DNA of 64,000 nucleotides from NCBI RefSeq assembly GCF_024448895.1, contig NZ_JAMOIC010000013.1:62001-126000 (forward strand), given 5' to 3'. Positions 1 through 8,938 of this stretch are shown one piece after another (within the stretch, counting starts at the first letter, position 1; every line of letters begins with the position of its first letter). Origin of the DNA: Stutzerimonas stutzeri (GTDB taxonomy: Bacteria; Pseudomonadota; Gammaproteobacteria; Pseudomonadales; Pseudomonadaceae). The notes below the pieces were generated by a model, which did no database searches, was not told the origin of the DNA, and saw only the letters and a program-made list of their open reading frames with translations. A program made the translations under genes and the position numbers.

Positions 1-1416
1 CTCAACGCCGCGCTTGAGGGCTTCGCGAACGTAGACAAAGGCAACCGCAAGGATACCGCCGAGCAGGATGGCGGCAATGACGATCAGCGGCTTGTTCGGT
101 TTGATCGGCATGTCGATATCGGCAGCCGCATGGTCGACGATGCGGACGTTACCCACGGTACCGGCCCGGATGATGTCCAGTTCCTGGGTCTTGTTCAGCA
201 GCATCGAATAGGTTTCGGATGAAACCTCGACATCGCGATTCAGACGCAGCAGTTCCTGCTGAGTAGAGGGTAAGGTACCAATCTGCTTTTCCAGCTCTTT
301 CTTCTGTGCCTGCAGTTGATTGATCTGGTTCATCAGCGCCTGGAAGTTCGGGTGCTGACGGGTAAAGCGGCTCTCCATCTCAGTGCGCTTAAGGTTCTGC
401 TCGGAGATCTGGCTCTCGAGATCAACAATACGGTCAAGAACCGACTGGGTCTCCGCCGATATGTCTACGGAACGGTTACCTGTCTGAAAGGTGTTTAATG
501 CCGTCTGGGCAGCATCTAGCTTCTTGCGAACTTCCGGTACTTGCTCGCTCAGGAATTCAAGGCTCTGAGTGGCTTCGGCAGCATTACGCGCGATGTTCTG
601 ATCGACGTAACGCTGCGCTACGGCTTCAAGCACCCTCACGGCTTTCTCAGGATCGGTGTCTTCAAGTGTCACGTTCAGAATGCCGGACAGCTTGCCGCGT
701 TCACCAGCGTTCAGCCGATTCTGATAATCCTCGGTGGTCGCGTAGGTCCGATTCTTTATTACAGTGAAAGTAGTGCCTGGGCGGGCGTTTAGCTCTGCCA
801 CGGTAACACCGTACTCCGGCGTCTCGATCTGCTCTCCAACAGCACCCTGAACCACGACTTCGCCGTCGGTATCACGCAGGATGAAACTGTTGTTTTCTGC
901 AGCTTCAAGTGTCAGCTCTTCACCGTGCATCTTGTCCGGCACGATCAGATGTGTGACGCGAAGTGATTCACCCCCCCAGGCATAGGATTCGAATCCGTCC
1001 GGGTACCAGCCCAGCTCACCTTCTTCGGTAGGCTCGAAGCGGCGGAACATGTAGCCGCCAATAATCGGGAAATGATGCGGCTCGATGATGATGTCTAGAT
1101 TCAGGTCCTCGACTGCGCTGCCTACAACCGAACGCGACTTCAGCAATGCGATCTCGGTTTGTGCCGGCGAAACGGCAGGTGCGGTTCCAACGACATCAGT
1201 CAGACTTGGAAGGCCGCCCTTGGCCTGGATCTGAATCATCGCGCTCGCCAGGTAAACGGGCGTCGCGAGCAGCGCGTACGCAACGCCGAGTGCGGCGAAG
1301 AAACCCGTTATGGTGAGAATGAGTCCGCGGTTATTGAGGAAAGTGTCAAAGAGGTGGGCCAGGTCAATGTCCTTTTCCTCTTTGGTTTCATATATGGGTC
1401 GGGGCATGGTAGTCAT
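1..1416 (-). CDS. wzc: Wzc-type polysaccharide co-polymerase / tyrosine autokinase, N-terminal part (cut by window edge)
   Basis: My translation of the minus strand from ATG 1416 stays open for 472 codons to base 1, so the C-terminus lies outside the window. Residues about 18-80 look like a Wzz chain-length domain with a first membrane segment (about 30-52). A large periplasmic region with a long coiled coil follows (about 300-400). Near the window edge come a Pro-rich, PNKP-like motif and a second membrane segment (about 450-468). This is the architecture of inner-membrane Wzc/Wzz proteins that control chain length and export of exopolysaccharide. A cytoplasmic BY-kinase domain is expected beyond the edge but not seen, so a kinase-less Wzz is possible. 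An AAGGA-type RBS precedes the ATG. The phosphatase gene upstream ends 15 bp away, indicating co-transcription. Confidence 0.85.
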   Translation of the reverse strand, partial: MTTMPRPIYETKEEKDIDLAHLFDTFLNNRGLILTITGFFAALGVAYALLATPVYLASAMIQIQAKGGLPSLTDVVGTAPAVSPAQTEIALLKSRSVVGSAVEDLNLDIIIEPHHFPIIGGYMFRRFEPTEEGELGWYPDGFESYAWGGESLRVTHLIVPDKMHGEELTLEAAENNSFILRDTDGEVVVQGAVGEQIETPEYGVTVAELNARPGTTFTVIKNRTYATTEDYQNRLNAGERGKLSGILNVTLEDTDPEKAVRVLEAVAQRYVDQNIARNAAEATQSLEFLSEQVPEVRKKLDAAQTALNTFQTGNRSVDISAETQSVLDRIVDLESQISEQNLKRTEMESRFTRQHPNFQALMNQINQLQAQKKELEKQIGTLPSTQQELLRLNRDVEVSSETYSMLLNKTQELDIIRAGTVGNVRIVDHAAADIDMPIKPNKPLIVIAAILLGGILAVAFVYVREALKRGVE

Positions 1417-1431
1417 TGAAGTTCCTTCTTC

Positions 1432-1869
1432 TTATTTCAGGTAAGGAAGCCAGCTTTCGACGGACTGCGTCAGAAGGCTGTGAACATGTTCGAATGCGGG
1501 CTTTGATTGGCGATAAGGGTCGGGGATTTCCGTATCGTCCAGCCATTTACCCAGCAGGAAGGTCTTTCCGTGTACTTCAGGTGCGATCTGGCGGATGTGC
1601 TGAATGTGGCTATGCTCCATGGCAAGAATTAAATCCGCCTGATGCAATATCTCGCTATCGACCTGGCGAGCACGGTGGAATGTGTGGTCCATGCCGTGTT
1701 CTTTGAGCACCTCATGTGCTGTCTTGTCCATTGGGTTGCCTACTAATGCACCAATGCCTGCTGAGCTAATCCTCAGGCCTTTTCCCTGGAGTCCGTGGGC
1801 CAACAAGGCTTCAGCCGCTGGGCTTCTGCATATGTTTCCGACACAGACGATCAATATGTTCTGGAACAT
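1432..1869 (-). CDS. wzb: Low-molecular-weight protein tyrosine phosphatase, Wzb type
   Basis: A 145-residue cytosolic enzyme expected to dephosphorylate the Tyr-rich tail of the neighbouring Wzc-type kinase, which drives the cycling needed for polysaccharide export. The P-loop signature C-x5-R-S lies at residues 9-16 (Cys9 nucleophile, Arg15, Ser16). The general-acid loop Asp-Pro-Tyr is at 117-119. Length and motifs match the family closely. A GAGG sequence upstream of ATG 1869 can serve as RBS. The gene sits 15 bp upstream of the Wzc-type gene and about 157 bp after the sugar transferase gene, all on the minus strand. An arsenate reductase role is unlikely given the context. Confidence 0.93.
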   Translation of the reverse strand: MFQNILIVCVGNICRSPAAEALLAHGLQGKGLRISSAGIGALVGNPMDKTAHEVLKEHGMDHTFHRARQVDSEILHQADLILAMEHSHIQHIRQIAPEVHGKTFLLGKWLDDTEIPDPYRQSKPAFEHVHSLLTQSVESWLPYLK

Positions 1870-2026
1870 TCGGTCAGCCTCGCAGCCCAGATTTCATGGG
1901 CATACGGGCCTGCGTAATGCAGAACGCAATTCTGATATTGCCTCGCTTCATTAGTTCAATCTTCCTGCTGCGCTCGCGCTTGTAATGTGGCGTAGTTGCC
2001 TTTGAGCTGCTCGATGCGTGAGGCAG

Positions 2027-3463
2027 TCAGTAAACGTCCCGATTGAACAGCAGGGCGGGAATGGTCCGAGCGAGGATGTAGATATCAAACCAGACCGACC
2101 AGCGCTCGATGTAATCCAGATCGAACTCGACGCGCTTTTCGATCTTTTCGAGGGTGTCGGTCTCGCCGCGATAGCCATTGATCTGCGCCCAGCCAGTGAT
2201 GCCTGGCTTCACGCGATGGCGAGCGGAATATTCGGATACTGCATCTTCGAACAGCACGCCGGCGGCCTTGGTGGCTGTCGCGTGAGGACGAGGGCCGACC
2301 ATCGACATGCTGCCCAGGAAGACGTTGAGCAATTGAGGTAGCTCGTCGAGGCTGGTTTTGCGGATGAAGCGCCCCACTCGGGTAATGCGATCATCGCCAC
2401 GCGTGGTCTGCCGTTCGGCGTTTGCATCAGACTTTGCGTGATACATCGAGCGGAATTTGAAGACTTCGATCAGTCGGTTGTTGTAGCCATAGCGCTTTTG
2501 CTTGAAGAGGATCGGGCCGGGTGAGTCGATCTTGATCGCCAGTGCGAGCAGCAACATCACAGGGGCAGCGGCCAGCAGGGCCAGGCTGGACAGGATGATG
2601 TCTTCGATGCGCTTGAACATCGGCGACCAGCCGCGCAATGGCAGATCGGATGCAATCAGAGTAGGCAGGCCACCGACTTCGGTGATGCGCTTGTTGGCAT
2701 GGCGGAACGCAACCATGTCGGGAACCAGCAGAACATTCACCGGCAATTTGCGCAGTTCATTGATGACCTGACCGATACGGCTGTCAGCGAACCAGGGTAG
2801 GGCGACCAGAACCTGGGTCACCTTTTCTTCGCGGATCATCTGCTCCAGGTCACGCGTGTTACCCAGCAGCGGCAGATCAGCCAGTGTTTTAGGCAGGCGC
2901 TCGAGGCGGTCGTCGATGAAGCCGAGGACGCCGGTGCGGATATCACGATGATGAGCCAGGTATTCAGCGACCCGAATTCCATTGTCGGTGCCGCCCAGGA
3001 TCACAGCGTTCTGCAGGTATACGCCCTTGGACATGAGCCGGCGGAAGAGCGCGAGCATCATCAGGCGCTCAGCGCCGAACAGGATGCCGCTGGTAAGGAA
3101 CCAGAACGTCAGGTGCTTGGCTTCCAGATAGCTGAACATGCTGAGCCCCTGATGCATGAAGATCAGCAGGCTGAACGCAGCGGCCCAGGCAACCAGCATC
3201 GTGCGGAAGCGGAGGAGCGTACTGAACACTTCTTCACTGTAGATGCCGACGGACTGGAAGATGACAACGCTGATCACTCCGAAGAACATCAGGAATGTGC
3301 TGAAGGTGCCGCCGCCTGCGGGAAGCTCGAGCGGGAGAAACAACAGCAGCAGGACGCCCGGCAACACAGCAGTAAGCCCGTGGATCAGGCGAATGCTGGC
3401 TAGGAAATAATCGACGAAACTGGGGTGGGCGTACTCAAGGGTTCCAACGGACTGTAAGCGCAT
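2027..3463 (-). CDS. wcaJ: Undecaprenyl-phosphate sugar phosphotransferase (WcaJ / polyprenyl glycosyl-1-phosphate transferase)
   Basis: This 478-residue inner-membrane enzyme is expected to start exopolysaccharide repeat-unit synthesis by moving a hexose-1-phosphate, probably glucose, from UDP-sugar to undecaprenyl phosphate. The N-terminal third holds about four hydrophobic segments (about 24-46, 56-73, 88-105, 118-135). A Rossmann-like CoA-binding_3 region spans about 150-270. The bacterial sugar transferase domain covers 283-478, with a membrane segment (about 288-311), the KFRSM motif near 336-340 and the DELPQ motif at 373-377. The length matches WcaJ, PssY and PslA-like enzymes. The RBS AAGGAG precedes ATG 3463. 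It is first of three genes in the locus and has an AlgU-like promoter about 100 bp upstream. The exact sugar cannot be read from sequence. Confidence 0.93.
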   Translation of the reverse strand: MRLQSVGTLEYAHPSFVDYFLASIRLIHGLTAVLPGVLLLLFLPLELPAGGGTFSTFLMFFGVISVVIFQSVGIYSEEVFSTLLRFRTMLVAWAAAFSLLIFMHQGLSMFSYLEAKHLTFWFLTSGILFGAERLMMLALFRRLMSKGVYLQNAVILGGTDNGIRVAEYLAHHRDIRTGVLGFIDDRLERLPKTLADLPLLGNTRDLEQMIREEKVTQVLVALPWFADSRIGQVINELRKLPVNVLLVPDMVAFRHANKRITEVGGLPTLIASDLPLRGWSPMFKRIEDIILSSLALLAAAPVMLLLALAIKIDSPGPILFKQKRYGYNNRLIEVFKFRSMYHAKSDANAERQTTRGDDRITRVGRFIRKTSLDELPQLLNVFLGSMSMVGPRPHATATKAAGVLFEDAVSEYSARHRVKPGITGWAQINGYRGETDTLEKIEKRVEFDLDYIERWSVWFDIYILARTIPALLFNRDVY

Positions 3464-3838
3464 ACAAGGCTCCTTCCTACGGCTATTACTAGCTCAATAC
3501 TCGTTTTGATCGCCGCGATCCGCGGTTCTGATGGCAGGCCGCTATCGCAACCTTCACCTGGACACCTGCTCCGACCGCCTTCTTTGAAATGAGTTCACAG
3601 GTGGTCAGCAAACTGATCATCGAGCTAGAAGGATTAAATGCGAACTGCAAGTTATTGAAAGTAAATGGCTTTTGATTTTTTTCCGGTTTCTGCATGCGAG
3701 AGCTAGTGATGCGGTTCTGACCGGTGGTAAGGCTCTTCTGACGGCCGGCTTAACCCTTGTGGTGTGGGAGATAGACAACTTTATGACTCCGTGACGGGTC
3801 TATCTGCGCATACGAAACGGACAACTGGAACATTTGGC
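3464..3838. other. 375-bp intergenic region between divergent wcaJ and yegS
   Basis: No convincing gene is present. A 68-codon open frame on the minus strand (3489-3695) has no recognisable domain and no good RBS. The stretch about 3640-3690 is AT-rich against a G+C-rich background, which suits a promoter region. It contains a candidate AlgU promoter reading toward wcaJ (3570-3596). I looked for a JUMPstart element, common ahead of polysaccharide operons, and did not find one. Confidence 0.6.
3570..3596 (-). promoter_or_regulatory. Candidate AlgU (sigma-22/sigma-E) promoter for the exopolysaccharide genes
   Basis: On the minus strand GAACTC (3596-3591) is followed after exactly 16 bp by TCGGA (3574-3570). 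The Pseudomonas AlgU consensus is GAACTT-N16/17-TCtgA, so the match is 5 of 6 plus 4 of 5. It would start transcription about 100 nt before wcaJ. AlgU control of exopolysaccharide fits known biology. One such match can arise by chance. Confidence 0.4.
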
Positions 3839-4768
3839 ATGAATCGACCCAAGGCATTGCTCGTCCTTCACGGTAAGCAAGGGCTCAAAGAAGAAGTACG
3901 TGCGGCTGTCAACGAGTGGCGCCAGCTTGGTAATGAACTGGCCGTGCGGGTGACCTGGGAACCAGGGGATACCGAGCGATTCGTCCAGGAAGCACTCGCG
4001 TTGGGTATGGATACGCTGGTCGCCGGAGGAGGGGACGGGACGGTGCATGAGATCGCCCAGGCGTTGCTGAGCAGTGGTTCCGACGCAAGCCTTGCAGTGC
4101 TCCCTCTTGGCACAGCCAATGATTTCGCGACGGCTGCCGAAATTCCGCTCGAGCCATTCGACGCGCTGACCTTGCTCAATCGCACGCCCGTCTCGGTGGA
4201 TGTAGGCGAGATGAACGGCGAGCTCTTCGTCAACATGGCGACTGGGGGATTCGGTTCCAAGGTCACTGCCACCACTTCGCAGGAGCTTAAACGCGTTCTT
4301 GGCGGCAGCGCATACCTGCTGACAGGCCTTTCGCGTTTCAGCGAGCTGCGTGCTACATGGGGCCGGTTCGTTGCGCCTGATTTCACCTGGGAAGGAGAGT
4401 TTCTGGCGCTCGGCATCGGCAACGGGCGTCAGTCCGGGGGTGGTCAGCAGCTGTGCCCGCAGGCCTCGATCGATGACGGTCTGCTGGATATCTGTATCGT
4501 CCCCGCACCGGCTGATGCAGTCGGCACGCTTGGGACTCTGCTGAGTGGCGGCCTTCTGGGCATTGATACCGTGTCCGTCAAAGCGCGGGTCCCATGGCTC
4601 GAGGTCGACGCACCGGAGGCGATCGACATCAATCTGGACGGCGAGCCGGTTACTGCCAAGAAGATGCGGTTCTCGGTCAGGCGTCGAGCGCTGCGCTTGC
4701 ACCTTCCTGCCGACAGCCCGCTGTTACGCGACGAGGCCCTTGTGCTCGGCGACGACCAGACTGCCTGA
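3839..4768 (+). CDS. yegS: YegS-like lipid kinase (diacylglycerol/phosphatidylglycerol kinase family)
   Basis: A 309-residue cytosolic or peripheral-membrane kinase of the DAGK catalytic family. The nucleotide-binding GGGDGT motif is at residues 63-68, followed by PLGTANDFA near 92-100 and the NGRQxGGGQQLCPxA segment typical of YegS. C-terminal LNLDGEP-like sequence is also present (INLDGEP). Colinearity with E. coli YegS runs from the first residues (MNRPKALLVLHGK), which supports ATG 3839. An in-frame GTG at 3764 would add 25 unrelated residues. Substrate is unproven; E. coli YegS phosphorylates phosphatidylglycerol in vitro. It is transcribed alone toward cheV. Confidence 0.93.
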   Translation: MNRPKALLVLHGKQGLKEEVRAAVNEWRQLGNELAVRVTWEPGDTERFVQEALALGMDTLVAGGGDGTVHEIAQALLSSGSDASLAVLPLGTANDFATAAEIPLEPFDALTLLNRTPVSVDVGEMNGELFVNMATGGFGSKVTATTSQELKRVLGGSAYLLTGLSRFSELRATWGRFVAPDFTWEGEFLALGIGNGRQSGGGQQLCPQASIDDGLLDICIVPAPADAVGTLGTLLSGGLLGIDTVSVKARVPWLEVDAPEAIDINLDGEPVTAKKMRFSVRRRALRLHLPADSPLLRDEALVLGDDQTA

Positions 4769-4838
4769 CCGTAATGGGCGCCACGTCAGCGCTCTCGAGC
4801 GGGCCATTGCGATGTGCAGAAAAACTTGTGTCTCCGGA

Positions 4839-4865
4839 TCAAGCATCACCACTTGCGGCCGATAG
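4839..4865 (+). promoter_or_regulatory. Candidate sigma-28 (FliA) promoter for cheV
   Basis: TCAA (4839-4842), a 15-bp spacer and GCCGATAG (4858-4865) match the flagellar sigma-28 consensus TCAAG/TAAAG-N(about 15)-GCCGATAA, missing only the last base of the -10. It lies 37 bp upstream of the cheV start codon. Motility-class control is what is expected for a chemotaxis gene. Confidence 0.7.
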
Positions 4866-4902
4866 CTCCTAAGTTCCCCTTCACTCGCCAAGGAGCCCGC
4901 AA

Positions 4903-5835
4903 ATGGCCGGCATTCTAGAGTCAGTCGATCAACGCACCCGCTTGGTGGGGCAGAATCGTCTGGAGATCCTCATGTTCCGGCTTTCGGGACGGCAACAGTT
5001 CGCGATCAACGTGTTCAAGGTTCAGGAGGTCGTGCAGCTGCCGAAGATGACGCTCATGCCCCATCGTCATGGCTCGGTGTGCGGCGTGGTCAACCTTCGC
5101 GGACAGACCCTGCCGGTCATCGACCTGTCGCGCGCCATAGGTTTGCGCCCGCTAGTGCCTGATGAGCGCAGCACCATCATCGTGACCGAGTACAACCGCT
5201 CGATTCAGGCTTTTCTGGTCGGCGGTGTCGAGCGCATCCTCAACCTGAACTGGGAAGAGGTGCTACCTCCGCCATCCACGGCCGGTCGCCAGCACTATCT
5301 AACCGCGATCACCAAAGTCGAAGACAAACTCGTTGAAGTCATCGACGTCGAGAAGGTGCTTGCTGAAATTGTGCCGTACAACACCAGTATTGCGCCGGAG
5401 CGCTTGACTGATCCGGTGCTTGAGCGTGCCCGAGGGCGAGAAGTTCTATGCGTCGATGACTCGACCGTTGCGCTGTCACAGCTGCGCGAAACCCTGAGCC
5501 AGCTCGGCATTACCATCCACACGGCCAGTGATGGCGCCAAAGGGCTGAACAAGCTCAAGGCATGGGCTGATGCTGGTGAAGTGATCACCGATCGCCTGCT
5601 GATGGTCTTCACCGACGCCGAAATGCCAGAAATGGATGGCTACCGCCTGACCACCGAGATTCGCAACGATCCACGCCTGCGTGATCTCTACGTCGTGCTT
5701 CACACCTCGCTTTCTGGCAACTTCAACCTGGCGATGGTGCAGAAAGTTGGCTGCAACAACTTCCTTTCCAAATTCCAACCGGAGAAACTGGTCGACGTCG
5801 TCCGTGAACGGCTGTTGATGGAAGACCAAAGCTGA
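4903..5835 (+). CDS. cheV: Chemotaxis coupling protein CheV (CheW domain plus receiver)
   Basis: A 310-residue cytosolic protein that couples chemoreceptors to CheA and adjusts signalling through its own phosphorylation. The CheW-like domain spans about 15-160 (NLRGQTLPVIDL core). The receiver spans about 178-305, with the acidic pair in VLCVDDS, the phospho-acceptor Asp238 in FTDAEMPEMDG, and a terminal Lys in the LSKF segment. The length is that of stand-alone CheV proteins. RBS AAGGAG lies 8 bp before ATG 4903. No other chemotaxis gene is adjacent, so it is an orphan copy; the sigma-28-like promoter at 4839 ties it to the motility regulon. The MOSC gene begins 24 bp downstream. Confidence 0.95.
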   Translation: MAGILESVDQRTRLVGQNRLEILMFRLSGRQQFAINVFKVQEVVQLPKMTLMPHRHGSVCGVVNLRGQTLPVIDLSRAIGLRPLVPDERSTIIVTEYNRSIQAFLVGGVERILNLNWEEVLPPPSTAGRQHYLTAITKVEDKLVEVIDVEKVLAEIVPYNTSIAPERLTDPVLERARGREVLCVDDSTVALSQLRETLSQLGITIHTASDGAKGLNKLKAWADAGEVITDRLLMVFTDAEMPEMDGYRLTTEIRNDPRLRDLYVVLHTSLSGNFNLAMVQKVGCNNFLSKFQPEKLVDVVRERLLMEDQS

Positions 5836-5859
5836 CCCGCTCATCTGATCGAGGCATCC

Positions 5860-6663
5860 ATGCATCTATCCTCGCTGTATCGCTATCCGCTCAAGTCCGG
5901 TTCCGCTGAGTTGCTTGAGGCGGGAGGGTGCGATGAGCTGGGTCTGAGCGGCGACCGCCGCTGGATGGTAGTGGATGCGAATTCCGGTAAGTTTCTGACT
6001 CAGCGGGCTCAGCCGGAAATGTCTTTGCTGAAAGCCCGCTGGGAGGGTGAGGATGCATTGCTGCTCAGCGCCCCGGGTATGGAGGTCCTCAAGGTATCTA
6101 TGCCAGATCTGCGAAGCGCTGCTCGAGGTGTGGTGATCTGGCGTGAAAGCCTGCAGGTGCCAGACGCAGGAGATGCCGCCGCGCAGTGGTTGACGAGGCT
6201 GCTCGATCATCCGTGTCGGCTGGTCTACTTACCAGCCTCGCAGGGCATTCAGGTGGACATGGACTACGCCCAGCCGGGCGAGCGCACCGCGTTCAGCGAC
6301 GGATTCCCTTTTCTGCTTATCGGTCAGCGATCCCTCGACGACCTTTCGGCCCGGGTAGGGCAAATACTCGACGTCCGGCGGTTTAGGCCAAACTTGGTCA
6401 TCGCCGGCTCCGCGCCCTATGCAGAAGACACGTGGCGGCGCATCCGCATTGGTTCTCTCGAGTTCCGGGTGGTGAAACCATGCTCCCGATGCATCATCCC
6501 GACGATCGATCCGCTTAATGGTGAACGGAGCCCCGTTCGCGAACCCTTGGCAACGCTGATGAACTATCGCAAGGGCGATGGCGGGGTGTTCTTCGGCCAG
6601 AATCTGATTGCTGAAGGCACGGGCCTGTTGCAGGTAGGTATGCCTGTCGAAGTGCTCGAGTAG
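5860..6663 (+). CDS. MOSC domain protein (YcbX-like, no ferredoxin domain)
   Basis: A 267-residue protein with an N-terminal MOSC_N beta-barrel region (about 1-110) and a MOSC domain (about 115-265). The conserved Cys lies in VVKPCSRC near residue 206, where molybdenum cofactor binding is expected. Family members (YcbX, YiiM, mARC) reduce N-hydroxylated compounds such as 6-hydroxylaminopurine. Unlike E. coli YcbX there is no C-terminal 2Fe-2S ferredoxin domain, so an external electron donor would be needed. The start ATG 5860 follows a GAGG motif. It sits 24 bp after cheV on the same strand, so readthrough from cheV is likely although functions seem unrelated. Confidence 0.85.
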   Translation: MHLSSLYRYPLKSGSAELLEAGGCDELGLSGDRRWMVVDANSGKFLTQRAQPEMSLLKARWEGEDALLLSAPGMEVLKVSMPDLRSAARGVVIWRESLQVPDAGDAAAQWLTRLLDHPCRLVYLPASQGIQVDMDYAQPGERTAFSDGFPFLLIGQRSLDDLSARVGQILDVRRFRPNLVIAGSAPYAEDTWRRIRIGSLEFRVVKPCSRCIIPTIDPLNGERSPVREPLATLMNYRKGDGGVFFGQNLIAEGTGLLQVGMPVEVLE

Positions 6664-6743
6664 GCACTCACAGTCGCGATCAAACGGGCGAGTTTGGCTT
6701 AACTTGTCTTGATCGAGCCAATCATTGAGTTCTCCTGATATTC

Positions 6744-6775
6744 CCAGCGGACACGCACAGGTGGCGGTCCGCTGG
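6744..6775. terminator. Hairpin between convergent MOSC gene and slt
   Basis: CCAGCGGAC (6744-6752) and GTCCGCTGG (6767-6775) form a perfect 9-bp stem with a 14-nt loop. It lies just beyond the slt stop codon and 80 bp after the MOSC gene. There is no T-tract on either side, so termination strength is uncertain. Confidence 0.5.
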
Positions 6776-6786
6776 CGGGACAGCGA

Positions 6787-8652
6787 TTAACGCTGGCCGT
6801 CGAAATATCGCTCATGCCATTCGACAAGCGGCTGCGGCGCATTGAGTTTCTCGCCATAGATTACCGAGTAGGTCAGCACGTTCTGGACGTACTGCCGGGT
6901 CTCATCGAATGGAATATTTTCAACCCATACATCGAAGGGAAGATGCGACGCGTTCTTCAGCCATTGCCTGACCCGCCCGGGGCCGGCGTTGTAGGCTGCG
7001 GACGCAAGCACCCTGTTGCCATTGAACTGGCCATAGATCTGGCTGAGATAAGCGGCCCCAAGCTGAATATTGGTCGCGGGGTTGAGTACCTGCTGTTGAG
7101 AGGCCAGCGGAATACCAAAGCGCTTGGCGGTTTCCTTGGCAGTGGCCGGCATCAATTGCATCAGGCCTGTCGCCCCCACATGAGAGCGGGCGTCGGCCAT
7201 GAAGGCGCTCTCTTGGCGGGTGATGGCAAAAACCCAGCTGGGATGGATCTCCCGGGCCTTTGCGGCGTTCACCAGGCTGCTGCGATGCGCCATGGGGAAT
7301 CGTATATCCAGGTCGTCCCAGTATTTCGCCTGGCTGATCGTGCGAATCGCTGGGAAATACCACTCCATGTCATAGGCCAGGCGCGCCTGGGCGACCATCT
7401 CGTCGCGGCTGAATAAGCGGCTGACGTGATACCACTCGCGGCGTCCATCGACAATTTGCCCGCGGTCATGAAATTCCAGGGCGCGGCGGATGCCAGCGGT
7501 ATTGCGGACCTTTTGCATCAGCTTCGCATCGAGAGCAAGCGGCTGATGATTGAGTTTATAGGGCGCCTTGATGCGGTCCGCCGAGAGAAAGCCATAGAAG
7601 TCCCGTTCACCCGCGACCGGCCGGTAGAGCTGGGCGACCTGCTCATCCTTGGGTCTGGCAAGCTCCAGGCTGCGGGCTTTCCAGTAGCGCCAGCGGTTGC
7701 TCTCGCCAAGCTCTCCCGTAAAGCGCTTTGTCAGCTCGTGAGCGTCCTGCCAGCGCCCCATCCGGAGCAACAGGCGGGCGCGCCATTCGCTGACAGTATC
7801 GTCGCGCAGGTCCGGGTCATATTCGGCCATGACGTTTAGCGCGCGGGGATCGAAACGCTTGGCCAGGGTGAGTCCGATCTGGCGGGCAATCGAAACCTTC
7901 TCCTCTGGAGAAAAGGACATTCGCCTGGCGTAGGCATCTAGAAGGCCCAGGGCTTTCTCCGGATCCTTACGGGCCAGGCGGCGCAGGCCAAAGGAAACGA
8001 CGTCGCCCATGGCTTCGGTTGCAGGAGAGAATCGGGCCGTCTGAGTCAGCATCTCAGGTTTTTGTCCCACCTCGAGCAGCAGCTCGCCCTCTTTGTTCAG
8101 TGTCGGCAGGCCCTTGACCAAAAACTTGGCCAGGCCGGAGTTGTTGGCCTCGACTGCCAGCTTGGCCCGCTTCCAGCGCATCGATTCAGTGAGCTGTCCA
8201 GCGGCAGCCCAGCGATCGAACAACGCATCACACGCATTGTGCTGTGACTTACCTACCAGCCAAAGACGCTCCGCAGTCTGGTAACCCTCCTTGAGCTGGC
8301 CGCTGGAGAATTGGTACTGGCCGTACAGGCAGTCCAGCTCGGTGAAGTTCATCTTGGGATCGTAGTACGTCAGGAATGGCCGCCAGTCACCTCGCGCCGC
8401 AAGCAATCGCAACCAGCGCAGCTTCATCCAGTTGGCTTGAGGCAGATCGTCATACGCCAGATAGGGTTCGAGAGGGTAGTCGCGCAGCGCACTTGCATGG
8501 CGGCGATAGGGCCCACTGTCGCCCTTGGCCAGCGCTCGCTTGGCTTCGTCATAGAGCTGACGCTGCTGCTGGAGGCTGGCGGCTTGAGTAGTCTCAAGGG
8601 TGACGACAACGAATAGAAGGCTGAAACAGATACTGGAGAGTCGACCGCGCAT
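6787..8652 (-). CDS. slt: Soluble lytic murein transglycosylase (Slt70 type)
   Basis: A 621-residue periplasmic enzyme that cleaves the MurNAc-GlcNAc bond of peptidoglycan and forms 1,6-anhydroMurNAc. It starts with a signal peptide of about 24 residues ending TTQA. A long alpha-helical U/L superhelical region (about 30-450) follows, then the SLT catalytic domain (about 465-600). This holds the catalytic Glu near residue 481 in RQESAF, then GLMQLMPATA and AAYNAGPGRV. Domain order and length match Slt70. It is divergent from uup across a 286-bp spacer (8653-8938), in which I see no further gene. Confidence 0.96.
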   Translation of the reverse strand: MRGRLSSICFSLLFVVVTLETTQAASLQQQRQLYDEAKRALAKGDSGPYRRHASALRDYPLEPYLAYDDLPQANWMKLRWLRLLAARGDWRPFLTYYDPKMNFTELDCLYGQYQFSSGQLKEGYQTAERLWLVGKSQHNACDALFDRWAAAGQLTESMRWKRAKLAVEANNSGLAKFLVKGLPTLNKEGELLLEVGQKPEMLTQTARFSPATEAMGDVVSFGLRRLARKDPEKALGLLDAYARRMSFSPEEKVSIARQIGLTLAKRFDPRALNVMAEYDPDLRDDTVSEWRARLLLRMGRWQDAHELTKRFTGELGESNRWRYWKARSLELARPKDEQVAQLYRPVAGERDFYGFLSADRIKAPYKLNHQPLALDAKLMQKVRNTAGIRRALEFHDRGQIVDGRREWYHVSRLFSRDEMVAQARLAYDMEWYFPAIRTISQAKYWDDLDIRFPMAHRSSLVNAAKAREIHPSWVFAITRQESAFMADARSHVGATGLMQLMPATAKETAKRFGIPLASQQQVLNPATNIQLGAAYLSQIYGQFNGNRVLASAAYNAGPGRVRQWLKNASHLPFDVWVENIPFDETRQYVQNVLTYSVIYGEKLNAPQPLVEWHERYFDGQR

Positions 8653-8938
8653 GAGACTTCCGAAAACGGGGGAGGGCTTGGAATCGCTGGCCGCTAGCTT
8701 AGCTCGGGCAGTCAGCCAGTTAAACGCGGATTAAGCTCTTGAAACAAACAATCCGGCTGGTTCCGACGAACGAGCGGTCCGGCCTTGGGGATAGTGATTG
8801 CCTCTAAGCATGAAACACGATGAATGGCCGCTGCCGGGGCACCGCTATATGCGTATTTACGGCTTCCGTGGCGTTGGGCGGCAACCGTGATTGAGGTCCG
8901 TTCTGCTAGACTGCGCGCCCAGTTTTCCGGAGGTAATC

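Noticed and set aside
1873-1950. 25-codon frame just before wzb that might be a leader peptide
   Set aside because: No strong RBS and no attenuator structure seen; too short to support.
3489-3695. 68-codon minus-strand frame in the wcaJ upstream region
   Set aside because: No RBS, no domain, and it covers the candidate promoter.
3800-4702. 300-codon minus-strand frame opposite yegS
   Set aside because: Shadow of the YegS gene, no domain.
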